In this document: one piece after another, positions 56,850 to 64,000 of the stretch | How positions within the stretch are numbered: the first letter of the stretch is position 1 | How the letters are laid out: every line of letters begins with the position of its first letter | NCBI GenBank assembly: GCA_963925895.1 | Contig: CAWUVH010000007.1 | Coordinates: 198,687-262,686 of the forward strand | DNA from: Eutrophovita sp913057845 | Lineage (GTDB): Bacteria; Pseudomonadota; Gammaproteobacteria; Burkholderiales; Eutrophovitaceae | Direction of reading: 5' to 3' | DNA length: 64,000 nt | Made by a program: the position numbers and the translations under genes | The notes under the pieces: generated by a model | The model's input: only the letters and a program-made list of their open reading frames with translations | Told to the model about the DNA's origin: nothing | Databases searched by the model: none

Positions 56850-58163
56850 ATGAGCTTAAGTATCTTTAATGAATTGGAATCAGAGGTGCGCGGATATATT
56901 CGATCGTTCCCAGTGCTTTTTACAAAAGCGAAGGGGGCGCAATTATGGGATGAGAATGACAATGAATACATTGATTTTCTCAGTGGGGCTGGCACTCTAA
57001 ACTACGGACACAACCACCCAGAATTGCAGGATGCAGCACTCAGTTACATTAAGTCAGATGGAGTAATTCATGGACTTGATATGGCGACAGAGGCTAAAAA
57101 AACATTCATGGAGACCTTTGATTCAGTGATACTCCAGCCAAGATCCATGAACTATAAGATGCAGTTCACCGGTCCCACGGGGACTAATGCGGTGGAGGCG
57201 GCGTTAAAGCTGGCCAGGCAAGTTAAAGGAAGAAGTAACGTCATTTCATTCACCAATGGCTTTCATGGTGTGAGTGGAGGCTCTTTGGCGACAACGGGCA
57301 ACTCAAAGTACAGGGATGCTGCGGGCATGTCATTGGGTAATGTGACCTTTATGCCTTACTGCGGTTACTTTGGAGATAGCGTCGATACAATTGACCATAT
57401 GGACAGGCTCCTAAGTGATAAGAGCAGTGGGGTCGATCACCCGGCTGCAGTTATTGTAGAAACAGTTCAAGGAGAAGGTGGCCTAAACACGGCCAGTTTT
57501 GAGTGGATTAAGCGTTTGGAGGGTTTGTGTAAACGCCACGATATGTTGCTCATCGTTGATGATATTCAGGCAGGTTGTGGTAGAACAGGGTCATTTTTCA
57601 GTTTCGAGGGCGCAAATATTTCCCCAGACATCATTACTTTGTCCAAGTCTCTCAGTGGTTACGGTTTACCCATGGCATTGGTCTTGATGAAACCTGAGCT
57701 GGATATATGGCGTGTCGGTGCGCACAACGGGACATTCAGAGGGAATAATCTAGCATTCGTGACGGCTACAGAGACAATCAAAAAGTTCTGGAAAGAGAAG
57801 TCTTTTCAAGAAAATGTTAAGCGGAAAGGGACAATCATTGAGTCATGTTTGCGGAATATGGCTGACTTGTACCCAGAAGGAGGTTTTTCAGTTCGAGGTC
57901 GAGGAATGATGAGGGGGTTGCATTCAACGAATCCAGAGCTGGTTCACAATATTGCTCAAGCTGCGTTTAAAGGAGGGGTCGTAGTAGAGACGTCTGGATC
58001 GCAAGATGAGGTGCTGAAAATACTAGCGCCGTTAGTAATATCAGATGATCTTTTACGCAAGGGGCTGTCAATTATTGAGGATGGTATTGCAGGTCTTTTA
58101 AATGTTAAAACCCGAACTAGGGAGAATATACGACCTTTAAAAATGGCAGGGAGAGCATCATGA
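56850..58163 (+). CDS. ectB: L-2,4-diaminobutyrate aminotransferase
   Basis: A 437-residue class III aminotransferase that forms diaminobutyrate from aspartate semialdehyde and glutamate. RSFPVLFTKAKGAQLWDEN, FLSGAGTLNYGHNHP (about residues 36-60), IVDDIQAGCGRTG and PLP lysine Lys266 in LSKSLSGYGLP match EctB. The ATG at 56850 has AAGGAA upstream; a TTG 24 bases earlier is also in frame. EctB overlaps ectC by an ATGA. The usual length is about 420-430. Confidence 0.94.
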   Translation: MSLSIFNELESEVRGYIRSFPVLFTKAKGAQLWDENDNEYIDFLSGAGTLNYGHNHPELQDAALSYIKSDGVIHGLDMATEAKKTFMETFDSVILQPRSMNYKMQFTGPTGTNAVEAALKLARQVKGRSNVISFTNGFHGVSGGSLATTGNSKYRDAAGMSLGNVTFMPYCGYFGDSVDTIDHMDRLLSDKSSGVDHPAAVIVETVQGEGGLNTASFEWIKRLEGLCKRHDMLLIVDDIQAGCGRTGSFFSFEGANISPDIITLSKSLSGYGLPMALVLMKPELDIWRVGAHNGTFRGNNLAFVTATETIKKFWKEKSFQENVKRKGTIIESCLRNMADLYPEGGFSVRGRGMMRGLHSTNPELVHNIAQAAFKGGVVVETSGSQDEVLKILAPLVISDDLLRKGLSIIEDGIAGLLNVKTRTRENIRPLKMAGRAS

Positions 58164-58543
58164 TTGTTAGAAATATCAGTGATATAGAGGGAACTGAGGA
58201 CGATATTGTTACTGATACGTGGCGCAGTAAACGCATCATCCTAAAAAAAGATGGTATGGGTTATTCGGTTCACGAGACGACAATTTTTGCAGGTACCGAG
58301 ACTCATATTTGGTATCAGAATCATCTTGAGTCTGTTTTCTGTATTCAAGGCGAAGGAGAGGTAGAGACGATTCCCGATGGGAAAATTTATCCGATAAAAC
58401 CTGGCGTGCTCTACGCGCTAAACGAACATGACAATCATTTCCTCAGGGCAAAAACTGAGTTGAAAATGATCTGTGTGTTCAACCCCCCGCTAACGGGTAG
58501 AGAGGTTCACGATGAAACCGGCGTGTACCCATTAATTGATTAA
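58160..58543 (+). CDS. ectC: Ectoine synthase
   Basis: A 127-residue cupin that cyclises N-gamma-acetyldiaminobutyrate to ectoine. MIVRNISDIEGTEDDIV and TWRSKRIILKKDGMGYSVHETTIFAGTETHIWYQNHLES (in pieces) and the metal/substrate part EAVFCIQGEGEV-like VFCIQGEGEVET are the EctC signature, with ALNEHDNHFLRA near 97-108 and FNPPLTGREVHDETGVYP at the end. Length is the usual one. Start overlaps ectB stop. Confidence 0.95.
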   Translation: MIVRNISDIEGTEDDIVTDTWRSKRIILKKDGMGYSVHETTIFAGTETHIWYQNHLESVFCIQGEGEVETIPDGKIYPIKPGVLYALNEHDNHFLRAKTELKMICVFNPPLTGREVHDETGVYPLID

Positions 58544-58569
58544 TTATATTTGGAAGGATTATTTATAGC

Positions 58570-59490
58570 ATGGCTCCTATTACAGATAGTTACGGATCGC
58601 GACGAGATAGAGATGCGGCGATCATTACGAGAAAAGAGCCGGTCGTTTACAGTGATTTAGATGGCGTTGAAGATGTTGATATGCGATCAAAGCTCGAATA
58701 CTTCAAAGTGAATGGGTACGTGGTCATTGAAGATCTCTTTACCGAGGATGAAGTAGAGCTATTGCGGTCAGAGGTGCAATCTCTCGCTGAGAAAGATGAG
58801 ATCAAGGGGCTGGATGAGACAGTGCTAGAGCCTGGTTCAAATAATGTGAGTTCAATATTTAAGGTGCACACAATTAGCGAGACAGTGGATCATCTTGCTC
58901 GGGATGAGCGCTTATTGAATATGGCCCGTTCAATTCTGGGGTCTGATGTGTACCTGCATCAATCTCGTGCGAATTTAAAGCCAGGATTTAGAGAAAAAGA
59001 ATTTTATTGGCACTCTGATTTTGAGACATGGCATGTTGAAGATGGTATGCCTCGAATGAGGGCGGCGAGTTGCTCTGTATTGTTAACAGATAACAATGAG
59101 ACCAATGGCCCACTCATGGTGATGCCAGGATCTCAAAGTTACTTTATTAGTTGTGTAGGGGAAACACCAAACGCATCTTACAAAAAATCAACGAAAAAAC
59201 AGAAATATGGTGTTCCGGACGACGATAGCTTACGGTTTTTAGCCGAGCAGTGTGGAATAAAACCTGTTATTGCTAAGGCTGGGTCAGTTGTGTTTTTTGA
59301 TTGCAATACGATGCACGGGTCAAACAGCAACATCTCTCCATTGCCGAGGAGCAACTTATTTTTTGCTTACAACAGTATTAAGAATGCGATAAAAGAACCT
59401 AAATATGGACTAACACCCCGTCCTGAATATGTGGCTACTCGTGAACCATTTAATGCATTGCGAGCGCGCCAAAGTGACGGGCTAGCGTAG
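58570..59490 (+). CDS. ectD: Ectoine 5-hydroxylase
   Basis: A 306-residue Fe(II)/2-oxoglutarate dioxygenase that hydroxylates ectoine to 5-hydroxyectoine. Iron ligands: His148 and Asp150 in FYWHSDFETWH, and His249 in NTMHGSNSNISP; 2-oxoglutarate is held by the Arg of PLPRSNLFF. FKVNGYVVIEDLF opens the PhyH fold. It is the last of ectABCD. Hydroxyectoine adds protection against heat or desiccation, so this strain makes both solutes. A GGAAGG site lies 11 bases before the ATG. Confidence 0.94.
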   Translation: MAPITDSYGSRRDRDAAIITRKEPVVYSDLDGVEDVDMRSKLEYFKVNGYVVIEDLFTEDEVELLRSEVQSLAEKDEIKGLDETVLEPGSNNVSSIFKVHTISETVDHLARDERLLNMARSILGSDVYLHQSRANLKPGFREKEFYWHSDFETWHVEDGMPRMRAASCSVLLTDNNETNGPLMVMPGSQSYFISCVGETPNASYKKSTKKQKYGVPDDDSLRFLAEQCGIKPVIAKAGSVVFFDCNTMHGSNSNISPLPRSNLFFAYNSIKNAIKEPKYGLTPRPEYVATREPFNALRARQSDGLA

Positions 59491-59544
59491 GCTATTAAAC
59501 TGTATGAGGAAGAAAACTTTAAGTGATGAATGCCTAGAGGAAAC

Positions 59545-59595
59545 TGTTAGTTCTGAGTCAGCGTGACGTTCCGTCTACTGCGGTTGTTAGTTCTG
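59545..59595. repeat. Direct repeats between ectD and the symporter gene
   Basis: TGTTAGTTCTG occurs at 59545-59555 and again at 59585-59595, 40 bases apart start to start (about four helical turns). They lie just before the symporter start and may be an activator or repressor site. Confidence 0.4.
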
Positions 59596-59641
59596 GATCG
59601 ACGCCACACAAAATGAATTTGATACCGGAGGGAGCATAAGT

Positions 59642-61039
59642 ATGATTATCGCAAGTTTTGGTGGGTTTCTCTTACTGTTCGTCATAATCGGGATTCTGTC
59701 GACCTTAAAGAATCGACATACCAACGAGGATTACCTACTGGCAGGTCAAAGCGTGCAGCCTTGGTTGGTGGCGCTCTCAGCGGTGGCTACTAATAACAGT
59801 GGCTTTATGTTCGTTGGCATGATTGGGTACACCTATGCGGTAGGTTTATCTTCTATTTGGTTGATGATTGGCTGGATTTTTGGCGACTTTATAGCGTCGA
59901 CCTTCATTCATAAACGAATGCGGGTGGTTACCGAAAAAGAAAATGTGCTCAGCTTTGCCGGTGTCCTTAGCCGGTGGCATGGTACCGATTATCGAAGGTT
60001 GAGGATAGTTGGTGGCATTATCACGGTGGCTTTCTTGGGCGCCTATGCCGCAGCCCAGCTTAATGCTGGAAGCAAGGCACTTTATGTGCTTTTTGATTGG
60101 GATTATTCGGTGGGTGCAAGTATCGGTGCAGGGATGGTTCTGTTGTATTGTTTCGCCGGAGGTATTCGTGCTTCTATTTGGACAGATGCGGCGCAGTCTT
60201 TTGTGATGATTGTAGCGATGGGATTGCTGTTCTTTGTCGCTGCTTCAGAAGTTGGTGGGATGTACGAATTTTTCAATGCGCTCGGTAATATTTCGCCAAG
60301 TTATATGGATTTATTCCCTGGCGATTTACGGGTCGGTGTTGTGGCTGGTCCGTTATTATTTGTATTGGGGTGGATATTTGCTGGGTTCGGCGTGGTTGGT
60401 CAACCTCATATCATGGTGCGGTTTATGGCAATGGATGAGCCTAAAAATATAAACCGAGTGCGCGTTTACTATTATGGTTGGTACACGGCTTTCTACACAC
60501 TCACCGTGTGTGCTGGACTAGCCGCTCGTTTGCTGATTCCTGAGGTGGGTAATTTCGATGCTGAACTGGCATTGCCAACACTAGCACAGCAATTGTTGCC
60601 GGAACTATTGGTCGGGTTGATCCTGGCAGGTTTATTCGCCGCCACTATGTCTACCGCTGACTCACAGATACTCAGTTGCACTGCTGCTATCACACATGAT
60701 TTTACTAACGGTAAAAAAATATCTTACGTTATGACGAAACTGACCACGGTGCTTGTTGTGGTTGTGGCATTAGGGATAGCATTATTTGGTAATGATAGCG
60801 TCTTTAGCTTAGTGATCATCGCCTGGTCAGCACTAGGGTCAGCATTTGCTCCATTGCTTACCGTGTATGCTCTTGGCGGTAAGCCATCAGAAAAAATGGC
60901 CCTCACCATGATGTTTAGCGGACTGGGCACCATGCTCCTTTGGCGCTATTTGGGTCTGAGTGATATTGTCTACGAGGTGGCGCCGGGGATTCTTGCGGGG
61001 TTATTGCCTTATATTATTTTAAGACTCCGGACGAGATAA
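59642..61039 (+). CDS. Sodium:solute symporter family transporter
   Basis: A 465-residue inner-membrane protein with about 12-13 hydrophobic segments and the SSS family features: NRHTNEDYLLAGQSVQPW near residue 24, the sodium-site helix with ALSAVATNNSGFMFVGMIGY, and GLILAGLFAATMSTADSQILSCTAAITHDF near 325 (in parts). Related to PutP and to ectoine or betaine carriers. Behind ectD, uptake of ectoine or another compatible solute is a natural guess but not shown. A GGAGGGAG ribosome site precedes the ATG. Confidence 0.9.
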   Translation: MIIASFGGFLLLFVIIGILSTLKNRHTNEDYLLAGQSVQPWLVALSAVATNNSGFMFVGMIGYTYAVGLSSIWLMIGWIFGDFIASTFIHKRMRVVTEKENVLSFAGVLSRWHGTDYRRLRIVGGIITVAFLGAYAAAQLNAGSKALYVLFDWDYSVGASIGAGMVLLYCFAGGIRASIWTDAAQSFVMIVAMGLLFFVAASEVGGMYEFFNALGNISPSYMDLFPGDLRVGVVAGPLLFVLGWIFAGFGVVGQPHIMVRFMAMDEPKNINRVRVYYYGWYTAFYTLTVCAGLAARLLIPEVGNFDAELALPTLAQQLLPELLVGLILAGLFAATMSTADSQILSCTAAITHDFTNGKKISYVMTKLTTVLVVVVALGIALFGNDSVFSLVIIAWSALGSAFAPLLTVYALGGKPSEKMALTMMFSGLGTMLLWRYLGLSDIVYEVAPGILAGLLPYIILRLRTR

Positions 61040-61083
61040 TCGCTAATGCGCTAAATATATAACTCAAGGCAGGAGAGGATGTA

Positions 61084-61161
61084 ATGGACAGCTTTGGCAG
61101 CGGTAGTCAGTACCCGGCACATAAAGCAGGTTCGAATATTAAATCCTCAAATCTTCTCTAA
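61084..61161 (+). CDS. Possible 25-residue small protein after the symporter
   Basis: An ATG with the strong site AGGAGAGG about 6 bases upstream opens a 25-codon frame, MDSFGSGSQYPAHKAGSN and so on, ending in TAA at 61159. It is 44 bases after the symporter stop. I do not recognise it; the ribosome site is the only support, and it may be a leader or a chance frame. Confidence 0.35.
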   Translation: MDSFGSGSQYPAHKAGSNIKSSNLL

Positions 61162-61298
61162 ACTATAGTGGTCTTTCCCGTGCAACGTACTCATGCGATG
61201 CGGAGATATTTATTTTCGACGATGCTTTGAGTTGGTCTTTAGATCATCTTCATTAAGACTCCACCCGCAGCTTTACTCTAATTTTTCTTGGTTTTCAG

Positions 61299-61327
61299 TA
61301 TACCCATATGGGGTATATGTCTATAAT
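61299..61327 (+). promoter_or_regulatory. csoR operator and promoter
   Basis: TATACCC-ATATG-GGGTATA (61299-61317) is a 19-base palindrome with the C/G-rich half-sites typical of CsoR/RcnR-family operators. A consensus TATAAT lies at 61322-61327, so a bound repressor would cover the -35 and spacer. The ribosome site AAGGAG follows at 61357-61362. Confidence 0.7.
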
Positions 61328-61367
61328 GTAACCAAGGTAGGAATAAGTATAACGATAAGGAGTGAGC

Positions 61368-61634
61368 GTGCACCCATCACACAAAGAGCATGTGGGGAAA
61401 CTAAACCGGGTTTCTGGTCAGGTAGAGGCGATTAAGCGGATGATTAATGACGGTAAGTACTGCGTCGACATAATGACTCAAATGCGTGCGGCGCGACGTG
61501 CATTAAAAGCGATAGAGCTTGCGGTGCTTAAAACGCACATGAATTCCTGTCTCACTCAAGCATCGATTCATGGCGTGAATGAACAATCGAAAAAAATAGA
61601 AGAGATTGTTAAATTACTCAAAAAGTATGAGTGA
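61368..61634 (+). CDS. csoR: CsoR-family copper-sensing repressor
   Basis: An 88-residue all-helical metal-sensing repressor. The Cu(I) ligands are Cys32 (GKYCVD), His57 and Cys61 (THMNSC), with the exact spacing of CsoR (25 and 4 residues apart). HVGKLNRVSGQVEAIKRM near the start binds DNA. Cu(I) binding releases the operator. It is placed before a TolC-like lipoprotein and a multicopper oxidase, both consistent with copper defence. I chose GTG 61368 (AAGGAG 5 bases upstream); a GTG at 61362 overlaps that site. Nickel (RcnR) and formaldehyde (FrmR) sensors are less likely by ligands. Confidence 0.88.
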   Translation: MHPSHKEHVGKLNRVSGQVEAIKRMINDGKYCVDIMTQMRAARRALKAIELAVLKTHMNSCLTQASIHGVNEQSKKIEEIVKLLKKYE

Positions 61635-61657
61635 GGCTCAAGTACAAGAGGCGCACG

Positions 61658-62041
61658 ATGATTGAGATAAATAAAACATTGGAGGTGAGTCGTTTGGTCT
61701 TAATATCAAAGGATGAAAGAGCGCTTAGGTCGATCGATCTAATGTTGAAGCTGTCGTTTTTTGTTGTGTTCTTATTCTTATTCTTGGTTTACAGCCCATT
61801 TGTATTTGCAGACGAATCTCGTGCTATCAATGATCAAACTAAATTGCAAGCTCTTGATGTGGAGGAGATAAATGGCATTTCGACGTCAAGTGCTTTTGAT
61901 GATTACGATGCTTACAGGCCTGCAGCGAAAACTGAATGGCGTACTGCAAATGATTCTGTTCAAGCCATTGGTGGGTGGAAAGCATATGCCCGAGATATTT
62001 ATCGGTATAAGAAGTCGAAGCAAGTTCTTCCTGACAACTAA
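61658..62041 (+). CDS. Membrane-anchored or exported protein of unknown function in the copper cluster
   Basis: A 127-residue protein with one hydrophobic segment (LKLSFFVVFLFLFLVYSPFVFA, about residues 29-50) that looks like a late signal peptide, then a polar domain with DDYDAYRPAAKTEWRTAND and GGWKAYARDIYRYKK. No Cys or His cluster. I do not recognise a family. The start is uncertain: ATG 61658 has AGAGG nearby, GTG 61631 overlaps the csoR stop, and an ATG at 61742 would give a normal signal peptide. It lies between csoR and the TolC-like gene, which starts 10 bases after it. Confidence 0.6.
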   Translation: MIEINKTLEVSRLVLISKDERALRSIDLMLKLSFFVVFLFLFLVYSPFVFADESRAINDQTKLQALDVEEINGISTSSAFDDYDAYRPAAKTEWRTANDSVQAIGGWKAYARDIYRYKKSKQVLPDN

Positions 62042-62051
62042 GGATCTCGAG

Positions 62052-63458
62052 GTGTTAATTAAAAACGTATTTTTCGGATTTGCGGCGACACTAATTATTG
62101 GTGGTTGCTCGACATTAAATTCTGATGAACAACTCAAAAAACTAGGTCAAGAAGTCACTACTTATTCTGAGATTGAGGCAGCCATATCAATTGATCCAGG
62201 TGTGGATTCGAGTCACGATTTGATCGTAGATGAGATTCTCCAGCATTCGGTTAATTTAGTTGAAGTACAAAAAATCGCCTTATTAAACAGCAATGAACTG
62301 AAGGCTCTTGTTGCGGCGGCGCTATCAGATATGGCGAGTGCTGAACAAGGAGGACGTATGTCCAATCCTAGGTTTGCGTTTGAGAGACTCTCATCGCCTA
62401 ATGAATTGGAGCTAACTAGAGTATTGACCTTAGGGATCTTTGATTTGCTAACGCTTCCAAAGAGAAAATCTCTCGCAGATGCTCAAGTCAATTTGATTCA
62501 GTTAAGTATGACCTCTGCAGTTATTAAGCATCTAACAGAAACGAAGGTGGCTTGGGTGCGAGCGGTCGCGGCCGAAGAGTCACGAGAGTACGCGAACAAG
62601 TCGATGAGCAGTGCAGCTGCAAGCGCAGAGTTAGCAAAGCGAATGGAGCGGGTTGGAAATTTCAATAAGCTTGAACGTGCGAGGGAGCAAATCTATTATG
62701 CGAACTCGGCGACCAAGCATGCGTTGGCCAGGCATGAGGCGTCCATGGCCCGAGAAAATTTAGCGCGTCTTTTGGGTTTAAATAGTAGTCAGCAGCGCAA
62801 TTTGAAATTGCCGCGAAGATTGCCAGAATTACCGGATACTATTGTGGGGGTAGAAACGCTTGAGCAGGCCGTAAATCAAAGTCGAATTGACATTAGACTA
62901 GCTAAAAATGAGGTGTTGATGTTGGGCGAGGCCCAAGGCCTGGAATTTTTAACAAGTTTCACTGATGTTGAAATGTCTTTAATTGATCAAACTAAGCTTG
63001 GAGGCGAGCGTTCTACTTCAGATGGTTTTGAATTAGAGATCGTGTTACCTGTTTTCGATTGGGGAGATCAAAAGCGAGAGGTCATGAGTCAACGTACTCG
63101 TTCCGCCGTTTATCGATATCAACATGTGGCTCAAAGTGCGGTGATAGAGCTGCGACAATCATACGAGACGTACCTGACATCTTATGATGTTGCAAAACAT
63201 TATAGGGATGAAATTGTGCCTCTTCAAAAATTAATTTCCGATGAAAATTTGTTGCGATATAACGGTATGATCATTGGTGTTTTCGAACTTTTAGCCGACT
63301 CGCGGGAGCAAATATCGGCTGTTCTAGGGGCAATAGAGAGTAAGCGAAAATTTTGGATTTCTCATGTGGCTCTTGATGCATCTTTGATTGGAAACCCAAT
63401 GAGCTTGGCCTCGAATGAAATACAAAAAAAACAAGTGAGTGAGAATCAAGGACATTAG
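62052..63458 (+). CDS. TolC-family outer-membrane lipoprotein
   Basis: A 468-residue outer-membrane efflux protein. A lipobox ATLIIGGC with Cys19 is followed by long amphipathic helices (residues about 60-440) rich in Ala, Leu, Glu and Arg, as in TolC-like channels; the repeated-half layout is visible (LNSNELKALVAAALSDMASAEQ and SRIDIRLAKNEVLMLGEAQ in the two halves). I chose GTG 62052 with AAGGAT upstream; an in-frame reading from 61872 would extend over the preceding gene. It probably exports copper with a partner pump or forms an unusual periplasmic structure; no inner-membrane pump is in view. Confidence 0.85.
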   Translation: MLIKNVFFGFAATLIIGGCSTLNSDEQLKKLGQEVTTYSEIEAAISIDPGVDSSHDLIVDEILQHSVNLVEVQKIALLNSNELKALVAAALSDMASAEQGGRMSNPRFAFERLSSPNELELTRVLTLGIFDLLTLPKRKSLADAQVNLIQLSMTSAVIKHLTETKVAWVRAVAAEESREYANKSMSSAAASAELAKRMERVGNFNKLERAREQIYYANSATKHALARHEASMARENLARLLGLNSSQQRNLKLPRRLPELPDTIVGVETLEQAVNQSRIDIRLAKNEVLMLGEAQGLEFLTSFTDVEMSLIDQTKLGGERSTSDGFELEIVLPVFDWGDQKREVMSQRTRSAVYRYQHVAQSAVIELRQSYETYLTSYDVAKHYRDEIVPLQKLISDENLLRYNGMIIGVFELLADSREQISAVLGAIESKRKFWISHVALDASLIGNPMSLASNEIQKKQVSENQGH

Positions 63459-63460
63459 AA

Positions 63461-64000
63461 ATGGACAATCGTAGAAGAAAATTCCTGACTGCAGCGGGAG
63501 GTGTTGTTGCCGCGAGCACCGTTGCTCGAAGTGCTCTTGCAGCATTGCCTGAGATTGTCACTCAGGATAGGGCTGACACCGTCGTTTCATCGCCAGAGCA
63601 CGATGTTCATTACACACCTGTTACTACGCTGAATGGTTGGACTTTGCCGTGGAGATTAAACGAGGGCGTGAAAGAATTCCATCTCGTTGCGGAACCTGTG
63701 GTTAGAGAGCTTTCTCCTGGGTTTATAGCCCACTTATGGGGATATAACGGTCAGAGTCCCGGACCCACCATCGAGGTGGTTGAGGGAGATCAAGTCCGAA
63801 TTTTTGTTACAAATCGATTGCCTGAACGTACGAGTGTCCATTGGCATGGACAACGCTTACCTAATGGTATGGATGGTGTAAGTGGCTTGAATCAGAAAGC
63901 TATCGAGCCAGGACAAACGTTCATGTACGAATTTACCGCCAAGCGCGCGGGTACTTTTATGTATCATCCTCATTCGGATGAAATGACCCAAATGGCCATG
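63461..64000 (+). CDS. Multicopper oxidase (CopA-like), 3'-truncated by window edge
   Basis: Open to the last base, 180 codons visible. Tat signal NRRRKFLTAAGG at residues 3-14, then cupredoxin domain 1 with the type 2/3 copper ligands HWHG (His127, His129) and YHPHSDE (His169, His171). Periplasmic Cu(I) oxidases of the CopA/CueO class carry these motifs and protect against copper. The ATG follows the TolC-like stop by 2 bases with AGGA about 9 bases upstream, so the gene belongs to this operon. The C-terminal copper ligands lie beyond the window. Confidence 0.9.
   Translation, partial: MDNRRRKFLTAAGGVVAASTVARSALAALPEIVTQDRADTVVSSPEHDVHYTPVTTLNGWTLPWRLNEGVKEFHLVAEPVVRELSPGFIAHLWGYNGQSPGPTIEVVEGDQVRIFVTNRLPERTSVHWHGQRLPNGMDGVSGLNQKAIEPGQTFMYEFTAKRAGTFMYHPHSDEMTQMAM

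Larger units (their letters stand above)
61040..61367. other. Intergenic region before csoR, with a possible 25-residue ORF and the csoR promoter
   Basis: 328 bases. The start holds the small frame at 61084, the end the csoR operator and promoter; the middle (61165-61290) shows nothing I can name. Confidence 0.6.

Noticed and set aside
1..64000. CRISPR arrays, insertion sequences or prophage
   Set aside because: No spaced direct-repeat array, transposase, integrase or phage gene is seen in the window.

Overview
The window reads as the chromosome of a free-living, probably marine proteobacterium (beta- or gammaproteobacterial gene content; I cannot separate the two from sequence alone). Reasons: an outer membrane (MlaA, beta-barrel protein, TolC-type lipoprotein), proteobacterial biotin and sulfate-assimilation operons including the cysI-DUF934-cysH-cysD-cysN-cobA order, periplasmic quinoprotein and Sox thiosulfate chemistry, and a complete ectoine/hydroxyectoine cluster that points to a saline habitat. 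Gene density is high and most genes sit in tight operons with ATGA overlaps. I see no insertion sequence, prophage or CRISPR array.

Layout. 1-4.1 kb: end of a CorA-type transporter, then bioA-bioF-bioD. 4.1-7.4 kb: tRNA-Arg(CCU), an AT-rich acetyltransferase, uup, and a decayed second copy of the same tRNA. 7.5-13.8 kb: rhlE, mlaA, an atypical SDR, speD-speE behind a long structured leader, and a CoA-transferase/racemase. 13.9-17.5 kb: a small secreted peptide, then soxA-soxX-soxB without soxYZ. 17.5-22.8 kb: acyltransferase, dehydrogenase, sulfurtransferase, aldo/keto reductase, YtoQ, an outer-membrane barrel and hpf. 22.9-28.9 kb: a PQQ alcohol dehydrogenase with the Asp-x-Asp lanthanide signature and a diheme cytochrome, then across a divergent promoter an ankyrin protein and a minus-strand run ending in a SoxYZ-like fused carrier, a SOUL protein and a DUF423 protein. 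29-38 kb: small secreted proteins, MOSC and VanB-type reductase, two class II aldolases, a complementary bacterioferritin pair and a PhoX phosphatase.

38-54 kb is a sulfur-to-methionine block: metY, fdxA, a TauE/SafE exporter, cysI-DUF934-cysH-cysD-cysN-cobA-fpr-cbiX-metZ, then metF-metH. Together these activate sulfate, reduce APS directly to sulfite and then to sulfide, build part of the siroheme for CysI, supply reductant through ferredoxin and its reductase, and fix sulfide into homocysteine, which MetF/MetH methylate. 55.7-61 kb: ectR-ectA-ectB-ectC-ectD and a sodium:solute symporter, behind a non-coding region rich in inverted repeats. 61.3-64 kb: a copper-type cluster (CsoR with its own palindromic operator, a small membrane-anchored protein, a TolC-like lipoprotein, and the start of a Tat-exported multicopper oxidase cut by the window end).

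The observations I would follow first are the speDE leader RNA, the pairing of soxAXB (no soxYZ) with a fused SoxYZ-like carrier next to a probable lanthanide alcohol dehydrogenase, the inverted repeats ahead of ectR, and the intact/decayed tRNA-Arg pair. No wholly new system is evident.
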